Source: Phaffia rhodozyma | Taxonomy: Eukaryota; Basidiomycota; Tremellomycetes; Cystofilobasidiales; Mrakiaceae | Reading direction: 5' to 3' | DNA length: 64,000 nucleotides | NCBI GenBank assembly: GCA_014706385.1 | Contig: JACGZH010000009.1 | Span: forward strand, 124,001 to 188,000 | Part shown: one piece after another, positions 1-13,294 of the stretch | Position numbering within the stretch: the stretch's first letter is position 1 | Layout: every line of letters starts with the position of its first letter | The notes under the pieces: model-generated | Told to the model about the DNA's origin: nothing | Databases searched by the model: none | The model's input: only the letters and a program-made list of their open reading frames with translations | Program-made: the position numbers and the translations under genes

Positions 1-1517
1 ATATCGCTTTCGCTCTCGATCGGTCTGTCGATATCCTCGATAGAGGGTGGAACGACAAATGCCTGACCGTCGATCTGTCGACGGGGAGACGAGATAAAAA
101 AAGGATGTTGGATGATCTCTGGCATCTATTCTCTCGGAAAGGGGTATAGGACAATCGTAAGATCAAAGGAAGAAAACAAGGCAGATATGATAAGTAAACG
201 CCACGTAAACTGCTAAACAGATGACGACGAAGAGAAGAACGCAAAAAAAAGAAAGAAAGAAAGAAAGAAAACGAACGGTGATTCTGGTATCAGGATTTCT
301 ATCCATCATTCGGAACAGTAAATCCCTCGCTGAGCCCTCAATCTCATTTGGCATTTCAAACCGTCCCAACTTAACTTTCTGGAGGAGTACTCGGATGTTA
401 TCGTCATCAAACGGAAGTCGACCGGAGAGAAGAGCATAGAGGATGACACCGCACGACCAAATGTCCGAGGCTGCTCCATTATAAGCTTTCCCCTGGAAAA
501 CGAGTCAGAAAAAAAGAGAAGAGAAACGAGGAGAAATCAGGAGTAAGTTTTCTAGAATCCTACAGACACATACGGAAAAAGACAAGAGAAACGAACGGCG
601 ACAATCTCGGGACTGGCGTAATGAGGACTTCCACAACTCGTTTCCAACAGCCGTTCACCCGCCTGCCAGGCAGCCATTCCGAAATCAGCCACCTTGATAT
701 TTCGCTGACCGTCCAACAGCAAGTTTTCTGGTTTGAGATCTCGGTGGCAGATGTTGAAACGGTGGCAATAGTCTACGGCATGGATAATTTGTTGAAAGTA
801 ATGGAGCGCCTCTGAGGGAGGTAGCTTGCCTTTGGAAACCAAGTAGTCAAACAGTTCGCCTCCCTGTACATATTCCATAATGATATATCTGAAGCGGATG
901 AGAGAAGATGATTAGTTGAAGAAATGGAGTCGCTTTCGCGAGAGTAGAGAGGGAAAGACCGAGCCAACTCACAGTTCTCCGTTTGTCTCCCAGACGTCAT
1001 AAAGATTCATGACATTCGGATGATCAATCAGCTTCATGATGACGATTTCCCTCTCGATTCCCTGAAGGACCTTATCTGCCTTGGCACCTGCCTCGGAGAT
1101 CGATAATCTTGACGACAAGATCGCATGTTTCGGCACGATCTTGATCGCTGCCAGCTGTCCCGTTTTGGAATGCTGGGCGAGTTTGACTCGACCTGCGACA
1201 GACAAGGAGGCAAAATGAAGGGAAAGGACAAAAGTGAACCGACAAAAGATCAGTAAAAGCGAAACCTCATAAAGAAAAGAGAATAAACCATCCGGGGAGA
1301 CTCACCAGACGAGCCCTTTCCTATAGTTTTTCCGATCCTCCACGCCCCGATTCGCTTAACTTCGTCTCCTCTTCGATCCCTCTCTGCCGTCCGTTTGAGC
1401 ACTCGCTGATTGCTAGTCTCTCCCGGTGGATGCGCCTGAGCCTGTTGGTTAGAAGCCGTTGACCTAGGTCGTTGATGTTGAGTGGGAGGGGCAGGTGCGT
1501 TTCGGTGTTTTGGTGGC

Positions 1518-1581
<64 letters not shown>

Positions 1582-1720
1582 GCTGCTGCTGCTGCTGCTG
1601 ATGTTGTTCTTGGGTGTAAGCATACGCATGAGCAGTCGAAGGTGGCCGAGGAGCAGCTCTAGAGGCATGAACTGTTGGGTAAGCCTGGTGAGAGCCGGTT
1701 GATGATACAGAAGACGGCAT
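1..1720 (-). CDS. GIN4/HSL1-type (NIM1 family) Ser/Thr protein kinase, 3' part cut by window edge
   Basis: Start codon at 1718-1720; the gene runs leftwards off the window, so the C-terminal part is missing. The first ~110 residues are disordered and hold a run of about 28 Gln. The kinase domain follows: [17 protein letters not shown] (Gly loop, split by an intron at 1305), AIKIV with the ATP Lys, [12 protein letters not shown] (catalytic loop), VADFGMA (DFG) and GSPHYASPE (activation segment end). Exons near 279-370 and 1-135 carry the C-lobe ([16 protein letters not shown], then EIIQHPFF). The Gly loop and [11 protein letters not shown] resemble Hsl1/Gin4/Cdr kinases, which couple septin ring assembly to G2/M entry by acting on Swe1/Wee1. 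The exact orthologue cannot be fixed because the C-terminal membrane-binding region lies outside. Family assignment is firm; the septin role is inferred from the family. Confidence 0.88.
1517..1600 (-). repeat. CAA/CAG trinucleotide repeat coding polyglutamine in the kinase N-terminus
   Basis: About 28 consecutive Gln codons read on the minus strand: six CAG first, then mostly a pure CAA run, with one CAG at the far end. It lies in the disordered region before the kinase domain. Such uninterrupted triplet runs tend to vary in length between strains by slippage. Confidence 0.95.
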
Positions 1721-2748
1721 GATTGGTGCTTGATTTGTTGATGATAGATCAATGAGTGAATACTTCGATGAATAGGTATTAAAACGAAAGATGAACGCCT
1801 TTTGACAGGAGATAAGATAGCAGGATCCAACCGGAAGGAAGACAGAGGGAACAGAGAGACAGAGAGGACGGTGGAAAAAAGATGTGAAAAGGTAAAGTGT
1901 TTGTTGTCACTCGAAAGAGATCCCGCAGGGAAAAATAGATCTGCGGTTGGAAGTGAAAGCTAAGGGTTGGGATGGAGGGTAGGTTGCCGCAGGAGTATAA
2001 GTGTTGGATGGAGCAATCGCTCCAGTGTAAGCGAGGAGGGAAGACCTTCAGGTGGAAGATTCCTGTTCTCTGAATCGACGAGCAGCGTCGTAGCCTTCTG
2101 TGGGATGTCTGTCGGAGGTTGACTGTCGGAAGGAGAGGAATGAGAAACAAAAAGAAAGGCGACGCGAGGGGGGTGGGGGGAATGTTTTTATTTTTAATTA
2201 AGTATATCTGAATTATATATTTGAATGTTCTTTCAATTATTTTTCTGTTCTTCGCTCACGCTTCTACTATTGTCTTGTGTGTGGAAAGCGAAACGTTTGA
2301 CAAGTCTTGTATCTGAGCGAGTCAACCTAGCTCCGGAGGTTTGCAAATCAGCAGAGTTGGAGACTGAAGAGGAGGCAAAACCCAAAGGCTCACCTAGCGC
2401 TCAGCTTGGAGGAGGCCAAGAGAAAACAGACGCGTGGGAGAAGGGAAGATGAACATAGTGTGGACGCGTCAAGACGCGTCGACAGTCACGTGATTAAGGA
2501 TCATGTGGCTGTACAATCACGTGAGTCGAGCCGAGCTATGTACAACCATGAGATCAGATTATAAAATTAGATATCCTTATAAAGCAGAGCAGGCAAGATC
2601 GACAGAAGAGCAAAGAGGAAAAGGCAGAATTACGACGAATGAAGTAAGGAAGGAAAGAAAGAAAGAAAGAAAGAAAGGAGAATTGAAAAAGCAGAGAGGA
2701 CGAATCAAGATGTGTATCATATAGTTGTGTCCCCTTCTGTGAAGGTGC
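1721..2748. other. Intergenic region: kinase promoter and 3' flank of the retropepsin-like gene
   Basis: Both flanking genes are on the minus strand, so this is the 5' region of the kinase gene and the 3' region of its upstream neighbour. It contains the MCB/E-box cluster listed separately, an AT-rich stretch near 2190-2230 and a GAAA-rich simple repeat near 2648-2680. No convincing coding exon was seen. Confidence 0.7.
2430..2523. promoter_or_regulatory. Cluster of three ACGCGT (MCB) and two CACGTG boxes
   Basis: ACGCGT occurs at 2430-2435, 2464-2469 and 2474-2479, and CACGTG at 2487-2492 and 2518-2523. This lies about 0.7-0.8 kb upstream of the kinase start codon. ACGCGT is the MluI cell-cycle box bound by MBF (Mbp1/Swi6 family) at G1/S genes in fungi. 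CACGTG is a bHLH site (Cbf1/Pho4 type). That these boxes act on the kinase gene is inference from position and from the cell-cycle role of its family. Confidence 0.5.
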
Positions 2749-4356
2749 CTAAGTGATGGTGACAACTTCACCTCTGAAATACACAAGATTGAAAGCGAAC
2801 AAGGATGAAAACAATGTCAACGTTGCTTGACCTGGATAAAGGAAGGGCAAGATGATCAAGGAAGCAGAGACAAGAACATACCTTCCATCCTTAATGACCA
2901 CCAAGTCACACGCGACTTTCTCGCCATCGCCGTCCTCTCCTTTCAGTCCGTTCATCAACACAACACTCGTCTCGTCCAACGGATCCGTTTTGACACCCAT
3001 CTTTTCCATCCATGATCGACCGAGCACGACATCAAAGTGTGTCTCTTCGGACAGCATGACAGTATGTTTCTGAGCGACGGATCCTACCTGGATGGGCCAT
3101 TGACCAAGGCTAAGAAGCGGTGTGAAATTGAGAAAAAGGATAGAGAAAGAAAGCAAGTCAGGATTTGAAGAGGCCCTTATGTCAAGCGGACAACAACCGA
3201 GGTGGAGAGAACGTACTTAACAAGCCCGCCGTAACCGTACCAGCCAGGGGTAGCGTCGTTCGGGATAAAGCCGTTTTGCTGGGCAAACGCTCGTGAAATG
3301 TACACATGTCTGTACCCTGCTTTTAGCAACATTCTCACATCCTTAACAGGACCGATGCTGCCGACAACCGTTCTGACCCCGTTGTTTCCGTGGAAGTTTT
3401 CGAATTCAAGCTGATGCTTCAGTCTACCTCCGTCCGACTGTTTCTCGCTCGGCAGCAGGCCACCGCCCAAGAGTCGTTTCGATGACTTTGTTTTCGGAGA
3501 TCCGTTAGCAGCTGCCGGACTGCCCGATCGGCCACCGAACGGCTCTCCCGGGCCGGATGACGGCGGAATCGAAAGCGGGGCGGGGATAGCAGAAGGAATT
3601 GACGCTGGGTGGGTCGATTTCTTGATATGAGGTTTCAACATCGAGAGTGACGGCAGTCGTCGGTGTGGACTGGATGACTGTTCATGCTGTTGAGGTTGCG
3701 ACTGCTGGGACTGAGCTGGAGAAGAAGTGTAGATCTGAGGTTTGGGCTGAGACTGAAGTCGAGGCTTTGACGGAGAGGGGGCAGCAGTGTTGTTGTTCGC
3801 GTTTTTGTTGGTAGTGGATGACAAGGGAGCAGGAGTAGGTGCAGCCAACGGAGGGGGGACTAGATGAATGTCTGGCTCGTCCGATGACGAGGAAAATCGA
3901 GCCTGAAGGATATCGAAGTCGTCCTGGTCATCGAGAGCAAAGGACGAAGATTTGTAGGTATACTGCAGACGGTAGCCGTTCTTGGATGAACCGATTGTCT
4001 CGCCAGAAGGGACGCTGAATGGGATGGAGGCAGAAGGAGGAAGAAGATTTGAACGGGACAGTGAGATATAGGACGGATATTAAGCCGGGAACACATTGGG
4101 TTTAGACTTACCCTGCTTTATCAGCGATCCTGGATTTGATGATCGGAAACGAGTCGGACTCTGTAGTGTTGAAAAGAGAAAGGTTCAGGACATCGATGGA
4201 TGGATGAATATGGACGTAGCGGAAAAGAAACAAGTCTAAGCGAGAAGAAAGAAGAGTGGTATGTGAGGTGAACGGAGAGATAGAAACATGAATGCACCGA
4301 CCTCTGTATGGAAGAGCGAACGAGGTGTTGCTCGGGATGTGAACGTTGAGGATCAT
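2749..4356 (-). CDS. Retropepsin-like domain protein with ubiquitin/PB1-like N-terminus, function unknown
   Basis: I read the start as the ATG at 4354-4356 (MILNVHIPSNTSF). Spliced exons then give RESDSFPIIKSRIADKAG, VPSGETIGSSKNGYRLQYTY and FALDDQDDFDIL, which resemble a ubiquitin-like or PB1-type fold. A Pro/Ser/Gln-rich linker follows (about 3480-3850 in DNA). The C-terminal module contains HVYISRAFAQQNGF, WYGYGGLVK, FDVVLGRSWMEKMGV and a final GEVVTIT before TAG at 2749-2751. The VVLGRSW segment matches the second conserved motif of retropepsin-like folds (I-L-G-x-D/S-W/F). However, the canonical D-[ST]-G catalytic triplet is not seen where expected, so proteolytic activity is doubtful. 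The plan recalls Ddi1 (UBL plus retropepsin), but similarity is weak. An open stretch at 4505-4759 could be an upstream exon but does not join in frame. Confidence 0.7.
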
Positions 4357-4962
4357 GGCTAGATGTGTGATGTACGCACTGGATGGGATAGGATACGATA
4401 GGATTGGGTGGGATGATGGATGGGACGATGATGATGATGATGATGATGATGGATGAATGAGTTCAAACGATAACATTACCAAAAATGTTTGGAAGTACTA
4501 CGGCGGTCAATAGTTCTAGGCCTGATTATGTAAGCAGTCACCTCCCTGACGTCACCCCATCGGCCGAGAAAGGTGATGATGGCCTGCCCAGGGGTGCGCT
4601 TCCAGGGATCGATCCAACATACGATGGGCGAGCAAGAACGATGCTCTGAGTGGGTAGCAGATGGAGAATTGCGCTAGACTGGGTACTCATACAAGCAAGC
4701 AAGTGAGGGAAGCACGAAAGAAGAACGATGGAAGCCCAAAGTCTCACCGGTCGAGTCATTCCAGGCGGTTCAATAGGAGTCGTTGGATTTTTTTATTTGA
4801 ATTGTATTTGAATTATATTTGATTTTCATATTTCATATATACCTTTATCTAAGTGTTTTTCGCTTTTCATCCACTCGTCCATTCCCGCACACTCCAAAGC
4901 ACACACACACACTCTTTCTATCAGACATACACCTACATTTTGCACCTGCTCAATCACACATC
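4357..4962. other. Divergent promoter region between retropepsin-like gene and DAHP synthase
   Basis: The two genes start in opposite directions from this stretch. It has a GATGAT simple repeat at about 4430-4451, an AT-rich block at 4787-4850 likely to hold the DAHP synthase core promoter, and a short CA repeat at 4900-4912 in its leader. An open stretch at 4505-4759 on the minus strand is discussed under rejected items. Confidence 0.6.
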
Positions 4963-7294
<2,332 letters not shown>

Positions 7295-7752
7295 GCGACA
7301 TTGGCTCCTCTATTTTCCCATCTTGTTTTACGTTTATTCATCTTCTCTTCGCTTTCTTCTCTTTATCTCTCCTCCGATTAGTTTCCTTTTGTGTCGTTTC
7401 TTTTTTAATATCGAAAAGAAGGGAGGTGGAAGTCGACAAGAACGAATGAGAGAGAGAAAAAAAAAGGGTCTCGAAAGAGAGATCGTCCATCAAAGATTCA
7501 ATCGATTGTACTATAATGATGAGCAATGTCCTCTGTCTGCCGTCTGCCATCTGTCATCTGTGTCTACTACCCACCCTCATCGCCTAGGTCGTTCTTTCCT
7601 TCTAAACCTTTAGGAGGAAACCCCAGAATCATGACGTGCGCAGTCAACTTTCTTTTCCCTTGCTCAGCCTCTTTTGAGCTTCCATCTTTAGGTCAACAGC
7701 TGCGATACGTTCTTGACCGTTCTCTCACTTCTCGTCGGACCTCCTTCTCGAC
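7295..7752. other. Intergenic: DAHP synthase 3' region and mannosyltransferase 5' region
   Basis: The first half is T-rich with a purine-rich stretch around 7420-7480, typical of a fungal 3' UTR. No coding exon or structured RNA was recognised. Confidence 0.6.
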
Positions 7753-10167
7753 ATGTTGCTCAGAAAGACAAACGTGTTCGTCCTCGTGCTCACTATCGTT
7801 CTCACTAGTCTTCTCACAGTATACTATCTCTCGTCGCTCCCGCTCCCCTCGTCCTCTTTATCAGAGGCAGGCTCGGCGACATCGAACGCGGCAGAGTTGG
7901 AAGCAGAATGGGAAAAGTCAACATCTCCACCGATCATCCCTCCTTCGATTGACTTGGGTACCTCTCAGCCAGAAGGAGGTGTCGGCCTGCCGGTCGACCC
8001 GAAACCATCGGTAGACTTCGAGGAGGTCGTCAAGGTCACAGAGGGGAACGGCGAGGTCCATATCTTGCCGGTCGTTGAGGTCGATGCAAGGCCTTCAGGT
8101 AGCTCGGGTTCGAGTTCGAGTTCAAGCTCGGGCTCGGGTCTGAGCTCGTCTTCGGATGATACCTCCGACTCGGAATCATCGTCAACCAAGACGACGACGA
8201 CAACAACATCATCAAAGGATAGGTTGGCTCGATCTCTTCAGGCCTTCCTGGATCGCCCGGTCCGTTCGTACGCGGAGGCATTGAAGGAAAACGTAAAGGC
8301 ATGCCCGTTGAAGGTCCATGATCGACAGGTGAACCCTGATCAGTTGAAAGGCGAACGAAAGCATTGGAAGGCCATCGGAACGGATGATGTGGTGATGAGG
8401 AGAGAGCAGTTGGTCAACGGTCTCAACGCTCTGGAAAGTCAAGGCGAGAAGGTCACGTGGGTTGAGGATGAGGGTAAAGGGGATGGAAGAGGTATTGTCG
8501 TCGCTGGTGGAAATAGAGTTGGTTTTTCTTTGTCTTCTTGCTTTCTTTCTATATCTCATGTTTATCGAGTCGTTGTCATCTGCAAGAAGCTGATCTTCTT
8601 GCTCCCTTTTCTTCTCGGCTACGAATCAGGACACGACAGCTCGGTTACTCGCTCTTCTTCGAATCCTCCGAAACGAGCTTCATTCAAACCTTCCCGTTCA
8701 AGTGTTTCACTTCCCGGGAGAGATCACCGCCCAGTCTGAACGAGACGAGATCGAGCAACTCGGAGGCACGCTCGTTCAGTTTGAAGGAGTTAAGCGGTTG
8801 AACATCTGGAAGAACTTTCGTTCGTCTTTTACTTCTTTATCTGAATCCGATTCTTGAGAGGGCGACTTTTGTTTCAATTCTTACTAATTATTTCATTCTT
8901 TTCACGGGTGGCTGATGTACAGAGATCAAAGCGCTATCGATCTTGAAATCTACATTCTCGGAAGTCCTCTACTTAGACTCTGTGCGTGTTTGGATATCTG
9001 TACTTCTCTCTTCTTTCAAACTTTTGCTCACCTCTCCTCTTTCTCTACTATACCTTTGTCGGACGTCATGGAAACAAATATTGAACTAGGACAATATCCC
9101 GTTGAAAGATCCGGCGCATCTGTTTGAGAGTGAGCTGTACTTGTCAGGCGGTAAAGCAGTGTTCTGGCCTGATATCACCAAGGTTCGTCATCTCATGCGC
9201 GCCTATGTGCCGAGTCGGTCAAGTGGAGCAATGCTGATGTTAGATTGTATCCATGATCATGAATCGCATCTGTTAGGATCATCGTGAGTAAAGGAAATGT
9301 TGATTCTAACCACACATCCTTCAAATTACTGATCACATCCGTCCTCCCAACTTTTCTTTCACAATACCATAGCCGAGAACGCAATCTTCAGGATCTTGGG
9401 AGAAACATGTGATCACAAAGAATGGCAGATTGACTCTGGCCAGATTCTAATTGACAAACGAGGAAACAACGGCCTCAATCTCGCAGCTCTACACTTGGCA
9501 GGCCTCATGCAGAAAGATCACGAGTTTTGGTTCAAACTTAGCGGAGGCGACAAGGACACGTTCAGATATGCGTTCCATATGCTCGACATTCCCTTTGCTG
9601 CTTCTCCTAGATGGTTGAGCTCTGCTGGAAATTTGAACCCGGCAGAGAACAACCGATTTTGTGGGAACACTATGCTTCAGGTAAATTCCTTCCGTCTTCC
9701 TTTTCTCTTTCTTCTTCGTTTTGTGAGTACAATGATTGATTCCAAAAACGAAACATCGGATAACCCTTCAACAGTATGACCTCCCACCATACACGGATAC
9801 CCCACTTTTCCTACACGCAAACCTCCTCAAACACACAGCCGGTGTCCGACAAGGCTCAACCTTTACTCACATCAAATACATCAATCCTTCCTCCTCATCC
9901 TCCACTTCGTCTACCTACAAATTCGGTGCTGGTGGCCTACTCACTCCTCAAGAAACCTCAGCTCGATCGGATGAACTGGACGGAGCAAAGATGTATGTGT
10001 ATACCGGGAAGCGAAGAGGGATGTGCGTCGATGTTGAGTTCGAAGATTTCACTGATGGTGGAAACCAAGAAGGCAAGGTCGAGTTGGTGGAGTGGGAGAA
10101 AGGAAATGGATTGAAAGGGTTGGAAGATATGTTCTATAAGTATGGTGGAAGAGCCGGAGGCTGGTAA
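7753..10167 (+). CDS. Golgi alpha-mannosyltransferase of GT71 family (MNN2/MNN1-like)
   Basis: Type II membrane protein: a short cytosolic N-terminus (MLLRKTN), one transmembrane helix (VFVLVLTIVLTSLLTVYYL) and a Ser-rich stem with runs of Ser and Thr. The lumenal domain has GIVVAGGNR, LPVQVFHFPGE, EVLYLDSDNIPLKDP (the DxD metal/nucleotide-sugar motif), AVFWPDITK, CDHKEWQIDSGQ and HEFWFKLSGGDKDTFRYAF. These are hallmarks of the fungal Mnn1/Mnn2 mannosyltransferase family, which adds alpha-linked mannose to N- or O-glycans with GDP-mannose as donor. Stop TAA is at 10165-10167. To link WPDITK to ENAIFRILGE in frame a 7-nt exon (9277-9283) is needed, supplying D-H-P. Linkage specificity (alpha-1,2 or alpha-1,3) cannot be told from sequence. 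Confidence 0.93.
9277..9283 (+). other. 7-nt coding microexon in the GT71 gene
   Basis: GATCATC is flanked by ...TTAG upstream and GTGAGTAA downstream. Inclusion joins ATCACCAAG to CCGAGAACG in frame and yields the family-consistent K-D-H-P-E-N-A-I. Skipping it shifts the frame. Confidence 0.8.
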
Positions 10168-10897
10168 GGGGGAGCTCCCTGCTCTGCCTTATATCTGTCT
10201 TTTTGAATCTTCACATCTCTCCTCATCTTTGTTTCTTTCTTTTTCTTCTTTTTCTTCTCTGGTCTGTTTTCTTCTTGGTCACTGGTAATATGTGTTGTAA
10301 GCAGCCTGGTTTCTGTCCTGTCTCTATCTGTGCATCCTCTTGTCTTTTTTCTTTCTCCTTTTTCTTCAGTGACGACCTTTTTCTTCTCTTTTCTACTCTG
10401 GTATTCTTGACGAAGCCAATATGGACAATCCCTATGTTCTCTTTTTTCATTTTTTTTCCATTGAATCTCTTCTTCAGATTCTACCAGATTCTTCTCTATC
10501 GCATTTGTTTAATGTCGTCCTCCGACCTCGTTACCTACATAGAGTTTTTTTCTTTTTCTTTTTCTCCTCGAAACAGGATATGATCTCTGTTTTCTCATGG
10601 TCAACAATCAACAGCTTGAAAGTAGGGAAATGCGCTCCCTAGTATTTCTCGTTTTGTTTCTCAGGGTTTGCAATTGAAAGTTCAATCTGAATGAGCAAAC
10701 AACTTTTGATATTCCATTTGTTCGTGAAATACTCTAGACGTTTTCTTTTTCTGGCGTGATTGTATCCGTCTGGCAGAACAGCTAGCTGAACGACGATTAA
10801 AGATATAAACAGCGATGGAATTTACACCGAGACTTGAACAGACATTGAAAGAACGGAAAGAAGAAAGAACAAGACTCCCACAATTTCCCCTCTATAT
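10168..10897. other. Convergent intergenic region between GT71 gene and aspartate aminotransferase
   Basis: The two genes end towards each other. The first ~450 bases are strongly T/C-rich on the plus strand; the rest is AT-rich. No coding exon, tRNA-like B box or clear hairpin was found. Confidence 0.6.
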
Positions 10898-13000
10898 CTA
10901 GAGTTTGGAATCCTCGCCCCGGACGACCTCATCGACAGCCTTGGCAAAGATCGATACATTGGACTTGTTAAGACCGGCCATCGAGATTCGGCCGTTAGCT
11001 AAAACGTTGTTCAATAGAAGGATGGGAACGATGATAGGTCAATACAGAAGCATCCCTCAAGGCGTGCATGGTTGAAAAGGTTAAGAGATCGACTGACAGG
11101 TGAGGTAGACAGAGTACTTTTCGAGAAGGATCTTGGTCTGCTCGGGCTTCAAACCGGTGAAGGAGAACATACCGATCTGGTCGGTGATGTGGTTCCACTT
11201 TCCTGGGGTACCCAACCTCTCGAGCTCGGCCCTCAACTGTTGTCGCATCTCGATGATTCGATCGGCCATCTGCTTGATCTGGACCTTCCACTCCGCAAAC
11301 AACTGTGGGCTGCCCAAGATCAACGCCATCACTCGAGCTCCCCATGCGGGAGGCGAAGAGATCTCGGCTCGCTGAAGAAGAGCAACCTGAGACTGAATCT
11401 TCGTCGCGGATTCCTTGGAGCCGGGCACGATGTGAAGTGCTCCGACTCGCTCACCGTACAAACCGGCGTTCTTGGCGAAACTCTGGCAGATCAGCAAAGG
11501 GACACCCCGGTCGACCATCATTCGGACGGCCGTAGCATCCTTCTCGAGATCACCAGAAGCAAAGCCCTGGTAGGCAGAGTCGAGGAAGATGAAGTGCTTC
11601 TTGGCAAGGATCACCTCCACCAGCTCCTCCCACTGCTCAGCCGTCGGGTCCACACCGGTAGGGTTGTGCGCACACGCATGCACCAGGAACACGCTGCCCT
11701 CCTCGGCCTGCTCGAGCGAGCCCTTGAAGCCAGGGAAGTCGAGGCCGATGGTCTTGGGATCGTAGTAGGGGTATGGCACGGGCTCGAATCCAATGAGGCT
11801 GAAGATAGAGTTGTGGTTGGCTACGATAAGGTGTCCATCGAATTGAGAAACACACGTTAGACAGGTCGGATCTCATTTTGGTAACAAGATTGATTGAGAC
11901 TTACCCCATGTAGGGTTGGACACGTAGATTTTCTTTCCAGAGCTGGGGAAAGGGTAGAATTTGTGCAAGAACAAGGCTCCCAAGTGGTTGGCACCAGTTC
12001 CACTGATGGTCTGTGTACTTTTTGAAGGGAGGGCGCCAAACAAGCAAAGATATGAGTCAATCAAGTCAAGAAGAATCAGGATGTATATTGAAGAAAAGAA
12101 GAAGGACTGCAAACCTGGCGACTCGTCCCTCAGCGATAGCTGGCGAATTCTCTCCAAGGATCAATTTGGCAGCGCCAGCAACGAAGTCAGGAAGACCGGC
12201 GATCGGAAGATATTCGTGATCAATCTCCCCATCAGCCTCGATCAAAGCCGCGGCCTATTTGCAAGATCAAATTTTCAATAAGGTATCAGGACGGCTGAAC
12301 ACGATCAAACAAAGCCTGAAACCACTTCATCGCAGGCGAGAGAAGAAGAGATGGAACAGACCTTCTTGACGACGGGCAGAACCCAGGGTTTTCCGGTGTC
12401 GTCCCGGTAGGCTCCGACTCCCAAGTTGATCTTGTTGGGCGAAGGGTCGGCCTTGTAACCGGCCGTAAGGGCAAAGATGCTGTGTGTACAACCGAGAGGA
12501 ACGTGTCCATATTGAAAGATTCACAGACGAATGATTTACATCATGGTTCCCGATAATATCCAAGGGCAATGTGAGTCATCGGAGAGAACCAGTGGCATAC
12601 GAAAAGAGAGAGAAGGTGTATCATGTTTGCCGCGGCCGGGTCGTCCCGAAGTTGAAATGAAGAGGGAGAATGAGTCAAAAAAAATCACGAGATACTCTAC
12701 ATCATTTGAGAATAGTAAGGCGCGTTCGAGATGGACTTGTGCAGCCAAGCAAGCAAAGGATGCCAACTTACGGGTCGGGAGCGGCGTAAGAGATCTCGGA
12801 GAAAACGTCTAGTAGCGTGCGAATGAGATGGACGAAGGAGAAGAGAAAGAGAGAGGTCAAGGTCAGTTACGGATCATGATGGAAGCAGCAACAATAACAG
12901 ATCAATAGCTGGCAGCAGTGATCTTTCTTTTGGCTTTCTTCCAGCACACAACCAGCGACGATGAGCATATCTAAGGAAACTGAGACGTACTGGCAGTCAT
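10898..13000 (-). CDS. Aspartate aminotransferase (copy 1, likely cytosolic)
   Basis: PLP-dependent class I aminotransferase interconverting aspartate/2-oxoglutarate and oxaloacetate/glutamate. It reads [30 protein letters not shown] in pieces, then [72 protein letters not shown] (Schiff-base Lys in SFAKN) and [15 protein letters not shown]. Stop TAG is at 10898-10900. The first coding exon is only 10 nt (12991-13000), joined over an intron to NVFSEI. The N-terminus has no obvious mitochondrial presequence, which favours a cytosolic enzyme. The central part (11081-11779) is one uninterrupted exon, whereas the paralogue at 16.3-18.5 kb has introns in the same stretch. 183 bases are identical between the two genes. 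Confidence 0.95.
11585..11767 (-). repeat. 183-base block identical to 17278-17460
   Basis: Compared base by base, every position matches the block at 17278-17460, in the same orientation, and identity stops abruptly on both sides. It codes about 61 residues, from the tyrosine-aspartate turn ([16 protein letters not shown]) to KKHFIF, including the substrate-binding HNPTGVDP. Confidence 0.97.
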
Positions 13001-13294
13001 TTTTGTATGTATATATGATGGATCAACGAGACAATAGACACTTGGCCGGGAGAAAGAACAGATGGTTGTGGGAGAAAGAGAAGAAAGTAGGAGCAAGTCA
13101 AGGGAAGTTCCGGACGAGTTGCCGGGTCGAATGGATTACGTAAGTTTTGGCGCTATCTGTGGTGGCAGCAGAAGTAGTAGCAGCAACATGCTCTTGATGA
13201 CTCTTGCAGTTTATTTATCTTTCGGTATTCATGATGGAGTCAATGTGGTGGTACAGCATTGATTGTGTACACCCTTCGAGACTTCTTGGGGCGC

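Noticed and set aside
2225..2452. 75-codon plus-strand frame with a hydrophobic N-terminus resembling a signal peptide
   Set aside because: The hydrophobic run comes from a pyrimidine-rich tract, the frame overlaps the MCB promoter cluster, and no homology was recognised.
4505..4759. Open stretch on the minus strand (contains CWIDPWKRTPGQAIITFLG in one frame) upstream of the retropepsin-like gene
   Set aside because: None of the donor/acceptor choices joins it in phase to the MILNVHIP exon, so the later ATG was taken as start. It may be a 5' UTR exon.
11072..11860. 262-codon open frame on the plus strand
   Set aside because: Antisense shadow of aminotransferase copy 1, whose own frame has clear family motifs.
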